Of a stretch of DNA of 64,000 nt, positions 17,531 to 25,803 are shown piece by piece (the stretch's first letter is position 1; every line of letters starts with the position of its first letter). Below the pieces are notes generated by a model that had not been told where the DNA came from, did not search any database, and saw only the letters and a program-made list of their open reading frames with translations. Source of the stretch: Longispora sp040681875 (GTDB lineage: Bacteria; Actinomycetota; Actinomycetes; Mycobacteriales; Micromonosporaceae); contig NZ_JBFAZP010000002.1 in the NCBI RefSeq assembly GCF_040681875.1, forward strand, positions 744,001-808,000. Direction: 5' to 3'. A program made the translations under genes and the position numbers.

Positions 17531-18787
17531 TCACCTGCCGGCGGCGACGCCGGAGCTGAGGAAGCCGGTCTGGAGCAGCACGTTCGGCGAGCCCGTCTTG
17601 ATGCCGCCCAGCTTGCCCGTCACGCCGTTGCCGACGATCGCGTCGCGGACCTGCTTCGGCGTGGCGTCGGTGTGGCCGGCCAGGTACAGGGCCGACACGC
17701 CGGTCACGTGCGGCGCGGCCATGGAGGTGCCGGTGTCCAGCCGGAATCCCGTGGTGTTGGCGTTGTCGGCGGAGTTGATGGCGGTGCCGGGCGCCCACAG
17801 GTCCAGGCAGGAACCGTAGTTGGACGGACCGGGGGTGCTGGAGTACCGCTTGTCCGCCTTGGTGCTGTTGCCGACGGTGATGCCCGCGGCGACCTTCTGC
17901 GGGCTGAAGTAGCACGCGTCGTCGTCGTTGTTGCCGGCGGCCATCACGAACTGCAGGCCGGAGTCGATGACGGCCTTGGCCGCCTTGTCGAACGAGCTCA
18001 GGCTGCACCGCTTGCGGCAACCGATGCTGTAGTTGACGACCGCGGGCTTGACCGCGTTGGCCTTCACCCAGTCCAGGCCGGCGAGGATCGCGTCGTCCTG
18101 GCCGCTGCCCTGGCAGTCGAGGACCCGCACCGAGACCACGTTGGCCTTCTTGGCGACACCGGCGGTGGCGCCCACCGCGATGCCGGCGACGTGGGTGCCG
18201 TGCCCCTGGCAGTCCGCCGGGTCATCGTCGTCGTCCACGAAGTCCACGCCGGGCCTGACCCTGCCGGCGAACTCGCTGTGCCCGGCGTTGATACCGCTGT
18301 CGATCACGTACACGGTGACACCCTCGCCCGCGTTGTCCGGGTAGGAGTAGGACCCGTCCAGCGGCAGGGCCGGCTGGTCGATGCGGTCGATGCCCCAGTT
18401 GGGCGGGTCGTCCTGGACGTCGGCCGCGCCCATCTCCTGCACCTGCTCGACGTGGTCCACGGCCGGATCGGCGGCCAACCGGCGCGCCTGCGCGGCGGAC
18501 ATGCTGACGGAGAACCCGCGCAGGACCTGGTCGTACACGTGGTTCACCGTGCCGCCGAACCTGCCCGCCAGGCCGTCGGCCCGGCCGCGGACGGAGGCGG
18601 ACGCGATCCCGGCCGGGGCGTCCTTCAACGCGACGATGTACCGGCCGGGCACCGCCGCCGGGGAATCGTCGCCGCGGATCACGCCCTCCCGTGGCGCGGC
18701 GGCCTGGGAGACGCCGCCGGAACCCGCCACCACCGCGACCGCGACCGCCGCGGCGGCCACCCACGCGCGCACTGCTGTTGTTCTCAT
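17531..18787 (-). CDS. Secreted subtilisin-like serine protease (S8, proteinase-K type)
   Basis: 418 aa. Signal peptide (residues 1-30), I9 inhibitor propeptide (GRYIVALKDAPAG to about 115), then the S8 domain. Catalytic triad: D163 in YVIDSGI, H196 in GHGTHVAG, S355 in GTSMAAPH; oxyanion N286 in AAGNN. No C-terminal extension, so a free extracellular protease of usual proteinase-K-like length, autoprocessed after export. GAAGGAG precedes ATG 18787. It lies upstream of the HTH regulator but a strong hairpin separates them, so it is probably its own transcript. Confidence 0.93.
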   Translation of the reverse strand: MRTTAVRAWVAAAAVAVAVVAGSGGVSQAAAPREGVIRGDDSPAAVPGRYIVALKDAPAGIASASVRGRADGLAGRFGGTVNHVYDQVLRGFSVSMSAAQARRLAADPAVDHVEQVQEMGAADVQDDPPNWGIDRIDQPALPLDGSYSYPDNAGEGVTVYVIDSGINAGHSEFAGRVRPGVDFVDDDDDPADCQGHGTHVAGIAVGATAGVAKKANVVSVRVLDCQGSGQDDAILAGLDWVKANAVKPAVVNYSIGCRKRCSLSSFDKAAKAVIDSGLQFVMAAGNNDDDACYFSPQKVAAGITVGNSTKADKRYSSTPGPSNYGSCLDLWAPGTAINSADNANTTGFRLDTGTSMAAPHVTGVSALYLAGHTDATPKQVRDAIVGNGVTGKLGGIKTGSPNVLLQTGFLSSGVAAGR

Positions 18788-19200
18788 GCCGAACTCCTTC
18801 GAGGGGAAACGTTCGGCAGGACCCTAGGAAGCCGGCGCGCTCCGGGGCGAGAGCGTCGCACAGCCGAACATCGATCGACCGTCCAAAACTGTCACCGGAT
18901 GTCCGGGCGCACACCCCACAGAACAGCGCACCCGATCGGGGTACCGAACCCATGCATTTCGGGTGAACATCTACCCCGCCGGCACCCCGCGAGGGGCGCG
19001 CGTCCGCCCTGGTCCGCGCGCGGCGTTGGCCGGGCGGCGTGACGTACACACAGGTCAGGAGGGTGGGCTCCCAGAGGGCGGGACAATGGCGCACTCACAG
19101 AATTGGCCGGACTCGGACGGCGACGGCCAGGCCCCTCCAGCGCGTTCTGGTCCGCACCGTCGGTGTCCTGGCCGGCCGTCCGGCACCCTGTCGCGGGAGG
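18788..19200. other. Intergenic region upstream of subtilisin gene
   Basis: 413 bp without a convincing gene. It must contain the subtilisin promoter near 18790-18960 and the 3' end of the corA transcript near 19200. GC-rich complementary segments around 19110-19190 could fold as a corA terminator but pair imperfectly. Confidence 0.4.
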
Positions 19201-20142
19201 CTAACGCAGCCAGCCCTTCTGCTTGATGTACCACAACGGCAACAACGCGGCGACGAGCGTCATGCCGATGGAGATCGGGAAGCCGTGTTCCCAGGTCAGC
19301 TCGGGCATGACGGCGAAGTTCATGCCGTAGAACGTGGCGATCAGCGTCGGCGGCAGGAACACGGCGGTGATGATGGTGAACACCTTGACGATCTGGTTCT
19401 GCTTCACATCCAGCGACGCGAGGATGGACTGCTGCAGGAAGCGCACCTTGTCGTGCTCGAACGCCGCCCGCTCCTTCACGCCCTGGATGTCCGCGCCGAG
19501 CAGGTCGACGAGGCTGGCCAGGTCGGGGTCGTCCCCGTTGACCTCCATCCTCAGGTACCGGGCGGCGCGCGCCAACATGAGCTGCCCCTCCAGGCAACGG
19601 GAGACGAGTTCCTCGGTGCCGTTGAGGGCGAACGTGGTGGCCTGGATGTCGGTGACGCCGATCTCGCGGCCCTTCTCGTCCCTGCCGGCCGACAGCCGTT
19701 CGATCTCGCCGTTCATGGCCTCCAGTGCGGTGGAGGCGTGCTCGACGACCTCGGCGGAGGCCTCGTTCATGGCGTGCAGCACCGCCTGCATGACCCCGCG
19801 CGGACCGGCGGTGAGGGCGGGGTTGCGGCGCATCCGGGTGAGCGCCCTGTCGAACGGCGCGAACCCGGCCGGCGCGACGGTGATCAGCAGGTCGTCGGCG
19901 AGGGCGAAGAGCACGGTGACGCGGCGTGGGCCGTCGGGGCTGCGGATCATCTGGGTGACGGGGATGTAGATGAACGTGTCGTCCTCCTCCATCCCGTCCG
20001 ACAGGTGCGGGAACACCGCGCCGTGCGCGGCACGGCAGGCGGCCAGGGCGGTGTCGTCGTCCGCGGGCACGCGCAGCCAGATCGTGTCCAGGGCGGCGGC
20101 GTCGAAGGGTGTGGTGGTGGTGGTTTGGGTGCGGGGTGTCAT
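19201..20142 (-). CDS. corA: CorA-family divalent metal (Mg2+) transporter
   Basis: 313 aa. Long soluble alpha/beta and coiled helix region, then two C-terminal TM helices; the first is followed by the signature YGMNF and the MPEL-type loop, the family's pore-mouth motif. Ends in KQKGWLR, the usual basic tail. It forms a pentameric channel importing Mg2+ (some homologues Co2+/Ni2+). ACAGGAG precedes ATG 20142. It is third in a unit led by an M-box riboswitch, a 25-codon ORF and a small membrane protein (34-bp gap), so its expression should rise when cytosolic Mg2+ is low. Confidence 0.93.
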   Translation of the reverse strand: MTPRTQTTTTTPFDAAALDTIWLRVPADDDTALAACRAAHGAVFPHLSDGMEEDDTFIYIPVTQMIRSPDGPRRVTVLFALADDLLITVAPAGFAPFDRALTRMRRNPALTAGPRGVMQAVLHAMNEASAEVVEHASTALEAMNGEIERLSAGRDEKGREIGVTDIQATTFALNGTEELVSRCLEGQLMLARAARYLRMEVNGDDPDLASLVDLLGADIQGVKERAAFEHDKVRFLQQSILASLDVKQNQIVKVFTIITAVFLPPTLIATFYGMNFAVMPELTWEHGFPISIGMTLVAALLPLWYIKQKGWLR

Positions 20143-20176
20143 CGGCGGGACTCCTGTCCAGTGCTGGGGTGTCGGG

Positions 20177-20350
20177 CTACTTGCAGTCGGCGGGTGCGGA
20201 CGGTGACGTCGAGGACGTCGCCGTGCACTGGTCGGCCGGTTGCGCGTAGTGGACGGCCAGCAGGCCCACGCAGATGATGATGTACAGGGTGACCACGGCG
20301 GTGATCACCTCACGCTCCAGGCTGCGCCCGGAGGACTTCTTCTTGAACAT
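20177..20350 (-). CDS. Small single-span membrane protein in the M-box/corA unit
   Basis: 57 aa from ATG 20350. A basic N-terminus (MFKKKSSGRSLER) precedes one TM helix (EVITAVVTLYIIICVGLLAV) and a short polar tail with two cysteines. Lies 34 bp before corA in the same direction and downstream of the M-box, so it is likely co-expressed and may be an accessory or modulator of the transporter (inference). No family recognised. Confidence 0.7.
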   Translation of the reverse strand: MFKKKSSGRSLEREVITAVVTLYIIICVGLLAVHYAQPADQCTATSSTSPSAPADCK

Positions 20351-20454
20351 GACGGGCTCCGTGTCCGGCAAGGGCGGACCGCCGCACGAGACACCGCCGG
20401 GCGCAGCCGGAACCGGGCCCTCGCCGAAGCGGGGCACCGGGAAGCGGAGGCTGG

Positions 20455-20532
20455 CTAGCGGTCGTCGCCGGCGGTCACCGAGGTGGGGGTGAACGCACGG
20501 GGATGGCAGCTACTACTGCCGCAGCTATCCAT
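20455..20532 (-). CDS. 25-codon ORF behind the M-box riboswitch
   Basis: A strong site GGGAGGTGA sits six bases before ATG 20532. The peptide begins MDSCGSSSCHPRAF, rich in serine with two cysteines, and stops at TAG 20455-20457, 104 bp before the small membrane gene. The near-ideal ribosome site argues it is translated. It may be a regulatory leader or a genuine micropeptide; too short for a family call. Confidence 0.5.
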   Translation of the reverse strand: MDSCGSSSCHPRAFTPTSVTAGDDR

Positions 20533-20640
20533 GCCACTCACCTCCCTGCGGTCGGGACACCGTGGTGCCGTGCTGACACGCACCCGGGAGAGACCACGCC
20601 GAAACGGCAGGGAGACACGCTCCCGCCGGTCAGAGCCCCT

Positions 20641-20795
20641 CCTCGTAAGAGCTTTGGCACTGCACGGCGTAGCACCGGGTGGTGCAGCCACTTGGCCTCA
20701 CCCCTTAAGCCGGGGAGAGGTGTCCTGAACCTGGGCGTCTCTCGACGTCGTGGGGTCAGTGGCCTGTGTCCGTGCAGACGCCTCACCGAACAAGG
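20641..20795 (-). promoter_or_regulatory. M-box (ykoK) magnesium riboswitch
   Basis: Read on the minus strand, the 5' part has GTTCGGTGAGGCGTCTGCAC and a following ACTGACCC, the middle has GAGAGACGCCCAGG, and the 3' part has GGCTTAAGGGGTGAGGCC and GCAGTGCCAAAGCTCTTACG. These match, in order, the conserved M-box core (GTtaGGTGAGGC..., AAAGACGCCaa, CAGTGCtAAAGCTCtACGA). The 155-nt length is normal. It lies upstream of a corA gene, a standard M-box target. High Mg2+ folds the RNA and represses expression; whether control is by termination or translation is not visible, and no run of Ts follows. Confidence 0.9.
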
Positions 20796-20918
20796 TGCGT
20801 CTGAGTAAACCTCGTCAAGGATGCACCCGCCCGGATGGAGCGTCAACCAATGGAACGGTGACACCCGACACCCGCCGCCGACGACTTCCGCCCTGCTCCG
20901 CGTGCGCCGACACCCAGC

Positions 20919-21959
20919 TCACACCACCCGCGCCGCCACGGCCAGGAACTGGTGCTCGGCGTCCTCGTAGCCGGTGAGCCGCCAGCCGGCGGCCTCCAGC
21001 AGCGCTTCGAGATTCGGGCGCGCGAGGGGCTCGTCCGGGCGGAGCGTGCGGCCATGCCGGGCCGCCAGTGCCGCCCGCCCCGACGGATGGAAGACCACGA
21101 GCGTTCCGCCGGGACGGGTGACCCGGGCGAGTTCGGCCAGCCCCGCCCGGGGCTCCGGCAGGTGGTTGACGAGCCCGGCGGCGAACACCGCGTCGACGCT
21201 CCCGGCGGCCAGCGGCAGACGCCGGGCATCCCCGAGGAGCAACGTCGCCCGCTCCGCGCGTCCGCGCTCGCGGGCCGTGTCCAGCATCGCGGGGGTGACA
21301 TCCAGGCCGAGGACGGTTCCCCGGGGACCCACGGCCGCGCGCAGCATGGGCAGGGCGCGCCCGGTGCCGCAGCCCAGATCCAGGGCGGTGTCCCCGGTCC
21401 GCAGCCCGGCCTCCGCGACGGCCCGGGCGTAGGCGGGCAGGTCCTCGCCGAACCTGGTGTCCCACGTGTGGGCGCGGACGGCGAAGAACGCGCGGCTCTC
21501 CGACAGGTACCACCGCTCCCGGTCGGCCAGGCCCGCGTCCAGATGACGGATCACCGGCCAACCGGGGTCGTGGTAGTCCAGCACGACGCTCGCCGCGTGC
21601 TCGCTGTCGCCGGAGGCACCGTCGCGTGGAGCGGTGCGCAGGTAGATCACCACGTCCCAGGTGCCGGCAGGGGGTCGGGTCCGCCACCGGGGCCCGTCGG
21701 CGACGACCACCTCGTGCGGGTGCCGGTGCGCGCGCCACGCGTCCTCGTCGGCGAGGGGGCGGGCGTCGGTCAACCGGGCGTGGTGCTGACCGGCCGACGC
21801 CATGGCCTCCACGAGCCGGTCGGCGAACTCCGCCGCGTGCTGACCGTCCACGACGACGAACACCGGCCCGGCGGTCGCCCGTGCGGCGAACACGCCGGTC
21901 AGCAGGCCCGTGACCTCGGCGACGCGCTCACGGCGGGACTCGACGCTTGGCACACCCAT
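20919..21959 (-). CDS. Class I SAM methyltransferase fused to a degenerate nucleoside-kinase-like domain
   Basis: 346 aa. C-terminal ~170 residues are a Rossmann methyltransferase: motif I ALDLGCGTGRALP, post-I GTVLGLDVTPAML, motif II-III region LLLGDARRLPLAAGSVDAVF. The N-terminal ~170 residues resemble actinobacterial uridine-kinase/P-loop proteins: VFVVVDGQ where the P-loop strand ends, ADGPRWR, VVIYLRT, VVLDYHDPGWPVIRH. The GxxGxGKT loop itself is missing, so it should not bind ATP as a kinase. It may act as a substrate-recognition domain. The substrate is unknown. No operon partner is obvious; the upstream gene is a small secreted protein 111 bp away on the same strand. Confidence 0.75.
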   Translation of the reverse strand: MGVPSVESRRERVAEVTGLLTGVFAARATAGPVFVVVDGQHAAEFADRLVEAMASAGQHHARLTDARPLADEDAWRAHRHPHEVVVADGPRWRTRPPAGTWDVVIYLRTAPRDGASGDSEHAASVVLDYHDPGWPVIRHLDAGLADRERWYLSESRAFFAVRAHTWDTRFGEDLPAYARAVAEAGLRTGDTALDLGCGTGRALPMLRAAVGPRGTVLGLDVTPAMLDTARERGRAERATLLLGDARRLPLAAGSVDAVFAAGLVNHLPEPRAGLAELARVTRPGGTLVVFHPSGRAALAARHGRTLRPDEPLARPNLEALLEAAGWRLTGYEDAEHQFLAVAARVV

Positions 21960-22070
21960 CAGACCATGATGCCGCTACCAGGCGAAATCTCACAATCATG
22001 CCGCAAACACCAGCGTTGGGTACCAGTCGGGTTCGCACATGCGACCCGGTAGTCCCCGACAGGGCAGGCT

Positions 22071-22328
22071 CTAGGCGGGGGTTACCGACATCCGGTAGTA
22101 CCAGCCGTCCCAGTCGGTGCCCGGCTGGTCCCGGTAGGTGCACGGTCCGGTGAGGCAGCCCTCCGCCTCGGCGTCCGAGCGGTACTGCTCGCACTGGTCC
22201 GGGCTGGAGAACGCCCCCGCCCATTCGAAGTGGACCGCGGCGGCCGGGGCCTGGCCGAGGAGCAGGGCGAAGGTGGTCGCGGTCGCGGCGAGCACGGCAC
22301 CGCGCAGCCCGAGTTTAGACATCGACAT
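22071..22328 (-). CDS. Small secreted cysteine-containing protein
   Basis: 85 aa from ATG 22328 with GAGGAAG upstream. Signal peptide through about QAPAAA (residue ~31). The mature ~54 residues have three cysteines (DQCEQY, EGCLTGPC) and are aromatic-rich near the C-terminus (DWDGWYYRMSV). The SSPDQCEQYRSDAEAEG segment resembles small actinobacterial secreted proteins of unknown role. Divergent from the Agd3-like deacetylase gene. Confidence 0.7.
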   Translation of the reverse strand: MSMSKLGLRGAVLAATATTFALLLGQAPAAAVHFEWAGAFSSPDQCEQYRSDAEAEGCLTGPCTYRDQPGTDWDGWYYRMSVTPA

Positions 22329-22571
22329 CTATCTTCCTCTCGCCGGGGGTGTCAGCGTACCCCGCATCAGTCCACAATAGATAGATGACCGTCGGGGGCG
22401 CGCCCGCAACCCTCGACCGGTCCGGCCGGGCCGTCGGGTTCCGCGCCCGATGGCGGATCGTCCGATGGCGGGGCGCCGATCAGGTGATTCTGGTGTCACC
22501 CGCACGACAGTTACATCCATCCTTGTCAATTTCCGTCCACAGTGCACGAATCCTGACAGGAAGGAGCTGAT

Positions 22572-24506
22572 GTGAGAACTCGTGCACTTCTCGCCATGGT
22601 CGTCCTCGGCGTCGTGCTCGCCGTGCCGACCATGGCGCAGGCGGCCGATCCGGGCGACCGGGTCGCCCTGCGCCAACTCGTGATCGCCGTCGACGAAGCC
22701 GATTTCGGCCTGGCCACGTGGCGGAGCGAACTCGACCGGGTCGGCAGCCCCTACGACGTCCTCCTGGCCGGCGCCACCCCGCTGGGCGCCCTGGTGCGGG
22801 AGGACGGGGTCGGCCGCTACGACGCGGTCCTGCTCACCAGCGCGGCCCTGCTCACCGCCGACGGCAACGGCGGCTACACGTCCGCGCTCGACGCCGGCGA
22901 GTGGACGGCCCTGTGGAACTACGAGGCCGTCTACCACGTGCGCCAGGTCGCGCTCTACGCCGGATTCGGCACGTATCCCGAGGAATACTGCCTGCGCTCC
23001 GGCAACGAGGAGGGCATCGGCTCCACACCGCAACCGGCGACCCTGACCCCGGCCGGAGCGGCGGTCTTCGACTACCTCCGGCCCGGCGGACAGATCCCGA
23101 TCCAGCTGTCCTACGTCTACCGCAGCACGATCGCCCCGGGCTGCGCGGCCACCCCGATCCTGACCCTCGGCCCGGACATCGTGGCGGTGACCGCCACCGC
23201 CCCCGACGGGCGCGAACGGATGGCGCTGACATTCACGTCGAACCAGTACCTGCCGCAGGCCGACCTGCTCAGCTACGGACTGCTGCGCTGGGCCACGCGC
23301 GGCGTGTTCGTCGGCGAACAGCGGCACTGGCTGCACGTCGACGTGGACGACCTGTTCAACAGTACGGACCACCTGTTGGCCGACGGCAGCCGTGACCCGG
23401 GCGAGTTCCGCATCACCGGCGAGGACCTGGCCGCCGCGGCGACCCAGCAGGCGGCGCTACGTCAGGGGTACCCCCAGGCTTCGGCCTTTGCCCTCAACCT
23501 GGCCTACAACGGCGAGGGAGCCAACGCCGCCGCCCCCGCCCAGTGCTCCGCCGACGGCACCCCCGATGCCCTGACCAGCTACGCGCGCTGCCTGTCCGGC
23601 CAGTTCCGCTGGATCAACCACACCTTCAGCCACCCGAAGATGAACGCCACGACCTACGCCGACAGCTCCGCCGAGATCACCGCGAACCTCACCGCCGCCA
23701 ACACCCTCGGGCTGAGCGTGCCCGGCACCGTCCTGAAGACCCCCGAGTACTCCGGACTCGGCGTCTTCCACCCCGACCCCGACAACGCCACCGACCCGCC
23801 GACCGACCACGGCCTGGCCGCGTCCAACCACCAGCTGCTCAACGCCGCGAAAGCCGCCGGCGTCCGGTACCTACACGGCAACATGTCCTTCGCCTCGCAC
23901 CGGCCCGCCTGCGTCAACTGCTCCCGGGCGCACCCCCTGACCCCGACCCTGCTCGTCGTGCCCGACTGGCCGACCAACATCGCCTACCACGTCACCACAC
24001 CCGACGAGGAGACCGCGTTCTACAACTCCTACTACGGGCCCGCCGGCCGGTTCCCCGCGTTCGACCACGACCTCACCTACCCCGAGGTCGTCGACCGCGA
24101 GGCCACCGTCGCCCTCGGCCACCTGGCGGCCGGCTCCGTCTACTCCCACACCCTGCACCAGGGCAACCTGCGCCAGTACGCCCCCGGGCACAGCCTCACC
24201 TTCGACTGGCTCACGGCGCTCCTCGCGAAGTACCAGCAGCTGTACACCGTGCCCCTGCGCACCTACGACTGGCCCGGCCTGGCCAGCTACACCGCCTACC
24301 GCAACACCCACTTCGCCATCCTGGCCGGCGGAACCGACGTCACGTGGACCCGCTCCACCAACAGCCTCACCTACACCTCCACCCAGGCCGGATCGCTGTT
24401 CATCACCGGGGTCAGGACTTCCGGACACGACCAGTACGGCAGCGATCCGATCTCCCGGGTCACCTTCACCACCGGCGTCACCAAGTACCTGGCCCTGCCC
24501 AAGTAG
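22572..24506 (+). CDS. Secreted Agd3-like polysaccharide deacetylase (CE18 type)
   Basis: 644 aa from GTG 22572 with AGGAAGGAG upstream. Signal peptide ends near AQAA25. The N-terminal half is beta-rich; the deacetylase part has HVDVDDLFN (H255, D257, D259-D260) and NHTFSH (H350, H354), the metal-site pattern of polysaccharide deacetylases arranged as in fungal Agd3, which deacetylates galactosaminogalactan. A late histidine in YSHTLHQGN could complete the site. Length is also Agd3-like. Predicted to N-deacetylate an extracellular amino-sugar polymer, own or foreign; substrate unknown. A perfect 19-bp hairpin follows. Confidence 0.7.
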   Translation: MRTRALLAMVVLGVVLAVPTMAQAADPGDRVALRQLVIAVDEADFGLATWRSELDRVGSPYDVLLAGATPLGALVREDGVGRYDAVLLTSAALLTADGNGGYTSALDAGEWTALWNYEAVYHVRQVALYAGFGTYPEEYCLRSGNEEGIGSTPQPATLTPAGAAVFDYLRPGGQIPIQLSYVYRSTIAPGCAATPILTLGPDIVAVTATAPDGRERMALTFTSNQYLPQADLLSYGLLRWATRGVFVGEQRHWLHVDVDDLFNSTDHLLADGSRDPGEFRITGEDLAAAATQQAALRQGYPQASAFALNLAYNGEGANAAAPAQCSADGTPDALTSYARCLSGQFRWINHTFSHPKMNATTYADSSAEITANLTAANTLGLSVPGTVLKTPEYSGLGVFHPDPDNATDPPTDHGLAASNHQLLNAAKAAGVRYLHGNMSFASHRPACVNCSRAHPLTPTLLVVPDWPTNIAYHVTTPDEETAFYNSYYGPAGRFPAFDHDLTYPEVVDREATVALGHLAAGSVYSHTLHQGNLRQYAPGHSLTFDWLTALLAKYQQLYTVPLRTYDWPGLASYTAYRNTHFAILAGGTDVTWTRSTNSLTYTSTQAGSLFITGVRTSGHDQYGSDPISRVTFTTGVTKYLALPK

Positions 24507-24537
24507 GCCGACCCGCTGCGCGGGCCCATGGAGCAGC

Positions 24538-24583
24538 CCGGCGCTGCCGTCACCTGGAGGTTCGCAGGTGACGGCAGCGCCGG
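24538..24583. terminator. Perfect 19-bp hairpin between convergent genes
   Basis: 24538-24556 pairs perfectly with 24565-24583 around an 8-base loop (core GGCGCTGCCGTCACC). It lies between the deacetylase and the convergent secreted-repeat gene, so probably serves both. Confidence 0.8.
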
Positions 24584-24587
24584 AGAC

Positions 24588-25676
24588 TCAGACCCTGGAC
24601 GTGAACGTCATCAGATGTGGCTCGTTGACCGCGACGCCGCCCGGGCTGGTCCAGCAGCCCTGGTGGCCGGTGACGTCGAAGGCCGCGTTCGCCGACCAGA
24701 GCAGCTTCAGGTTGCAGAAGTTCGGCTGCGTGCTGATCGCGGTGACGTGCGCGTTGGTCTGCGGCGGGCCGATCTGGGGCCAACTCGACTGGTAGAAGCC
24801 CGGGGCGAGCGCGGCGCAGCTGTTGCCGCCCACCCCGACGACGCTGTTCCAGTTGGTCTGGCCGGGCACGGTCCCGCCGCCGGGCAGGCACCACAGGTAG
24901 CCCATCCGGGTGGGCGGCGCGAACGCCCCGTACACCGACTGCCTGCGGTGGTAGGAGACGGCGAACTCGGTGGGGGGCAGGCCGTTGGCGCCGTCGAAGC
25001 ACAGCACCACCGCCGTGATGTTGGTGCCGCTGTGGGTGAACGAGCCGAGCTTGCACCGCCGGTGGTACAGCGGATCGATCGCGGTGACCTGCACGTCGCC
25101 GGCCAGCACCGCGCCCGCCGGGTCACCGACCGCCGGGAAGGTCACGGTGTAGGGGTTGGCGCCCGCCACCCCGTTGACCAGGCCGAGGGAGTTGTACTGG
25201 TCGACGATGCCGACGCCGGGCCGGTAGTGCACGTACGCGTGGCCGGGCTGGCCGGCGGCCAGTACCCCGGAGCCGACCGTCCACACCACGGTGTGCCGGG
25301 TGTCGGCCGGCGAGATGACGCCGCCGGCGACCTGCCAGCACTGGGTGGTGACGATCTCGTCGCCGGTCGACGTCTGCGTCCAGCCGACGAGCTGGCAGTT
25401 GCGGGCGCCGTAGTCCACGGCGGTCACGTGTGCCACGCCCCGGCTGCCGTAGCCGACGCCGGGGAACTTGATCTGGTACCGGCCGGGGCCGATCTTCATG
25501 CCCTGGACGCCGACCGGCCAGCGGTGCGCGGCCGACAGGTTGACCCAGGCCGGAGCCGCCGGCGCGTCGACATAGGCGAAGGCGTACCGGACCGGCGGGG
25601 TCGCCGAGGCCGGAGTGGGTGCGAGGAGCGCCCCGAGTAGGACGCCGAACGCGAGGAGCAGGGAACGGATGCGCAT
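24588..25676 (-). CDS. Secreted protein with three tandem ~110-residue modules
   Basis: 362 aa; AAGGAGGA before ATG 25676; signal peptide through TPASA (about residue 25). The mature protein is three related beta-rich units. Each has an early aromatic (AFAYVDAP / GHAYVHYRPG / MGYLWCLPG), a central Y-x-FP-x-G-like strand (YQIKFPGVG / YTVTFPAVG / FYQSSWPQIG), V-x-VTAI/V, and a C-x-L/C pair. Two cysteines fall in nearly the same place in each unit, suggesting one disulfide per module. No enzyme motif; binding or structural role is likely but unproven. Confidence 0.75.
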   Translation of the reverse strand: MRIRSLLLAFGVLLGALLAPTPASATPPVRYAFAYVDAPAAPAWVNLSAAHRWPVGVQGMKIGPGRYQIKFPGVGYGSRGVAHVTAVDYGARNCQLVGWTQTSTGDEIVTTQCWQVAGGVISPADTRHTVVWTVGSGVLAAGQPGHAYVHYRPGVGIVDQYNSLGLVNGVAGANPYTVTFPAVGDPAGAVLAGDVQVTAIDPLYHRRCKLGSFTHSGTNITAVVLCFDGANGLPPTEFAVSYHRRQSVYGAFAPPTRMGYLWCLPGGGTVPGQTNWNSVVGVGGNSCAALAPGFYQSSWPQIGPPQTNAHVTAISTQPNFCNLKLLWSANAAFDVTGHQGCWTSPGGVAVNEPHLMTFTSRV

Positions 25677-25803
25677 GGATCTGTCCTCCTTCGAACGGAC
25701 GGACGACTGGGCACCGGGCCCTCGTCCGTGCGGCCCGCTCGGCCGCCTCCGCTACAAGTAGCAAGGCGGGATTGTGGATCGATTGCCGATGGATTGCCGC
25801 CGC

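Noticed and set aside
22020..22075. GGGTTCGCACATGCGACCC resembling a tRNA T-arm
   Set aside because: No matching anticodon arm or acceptor stem; more likely a weak hairpin downstream of the small secreted gene.
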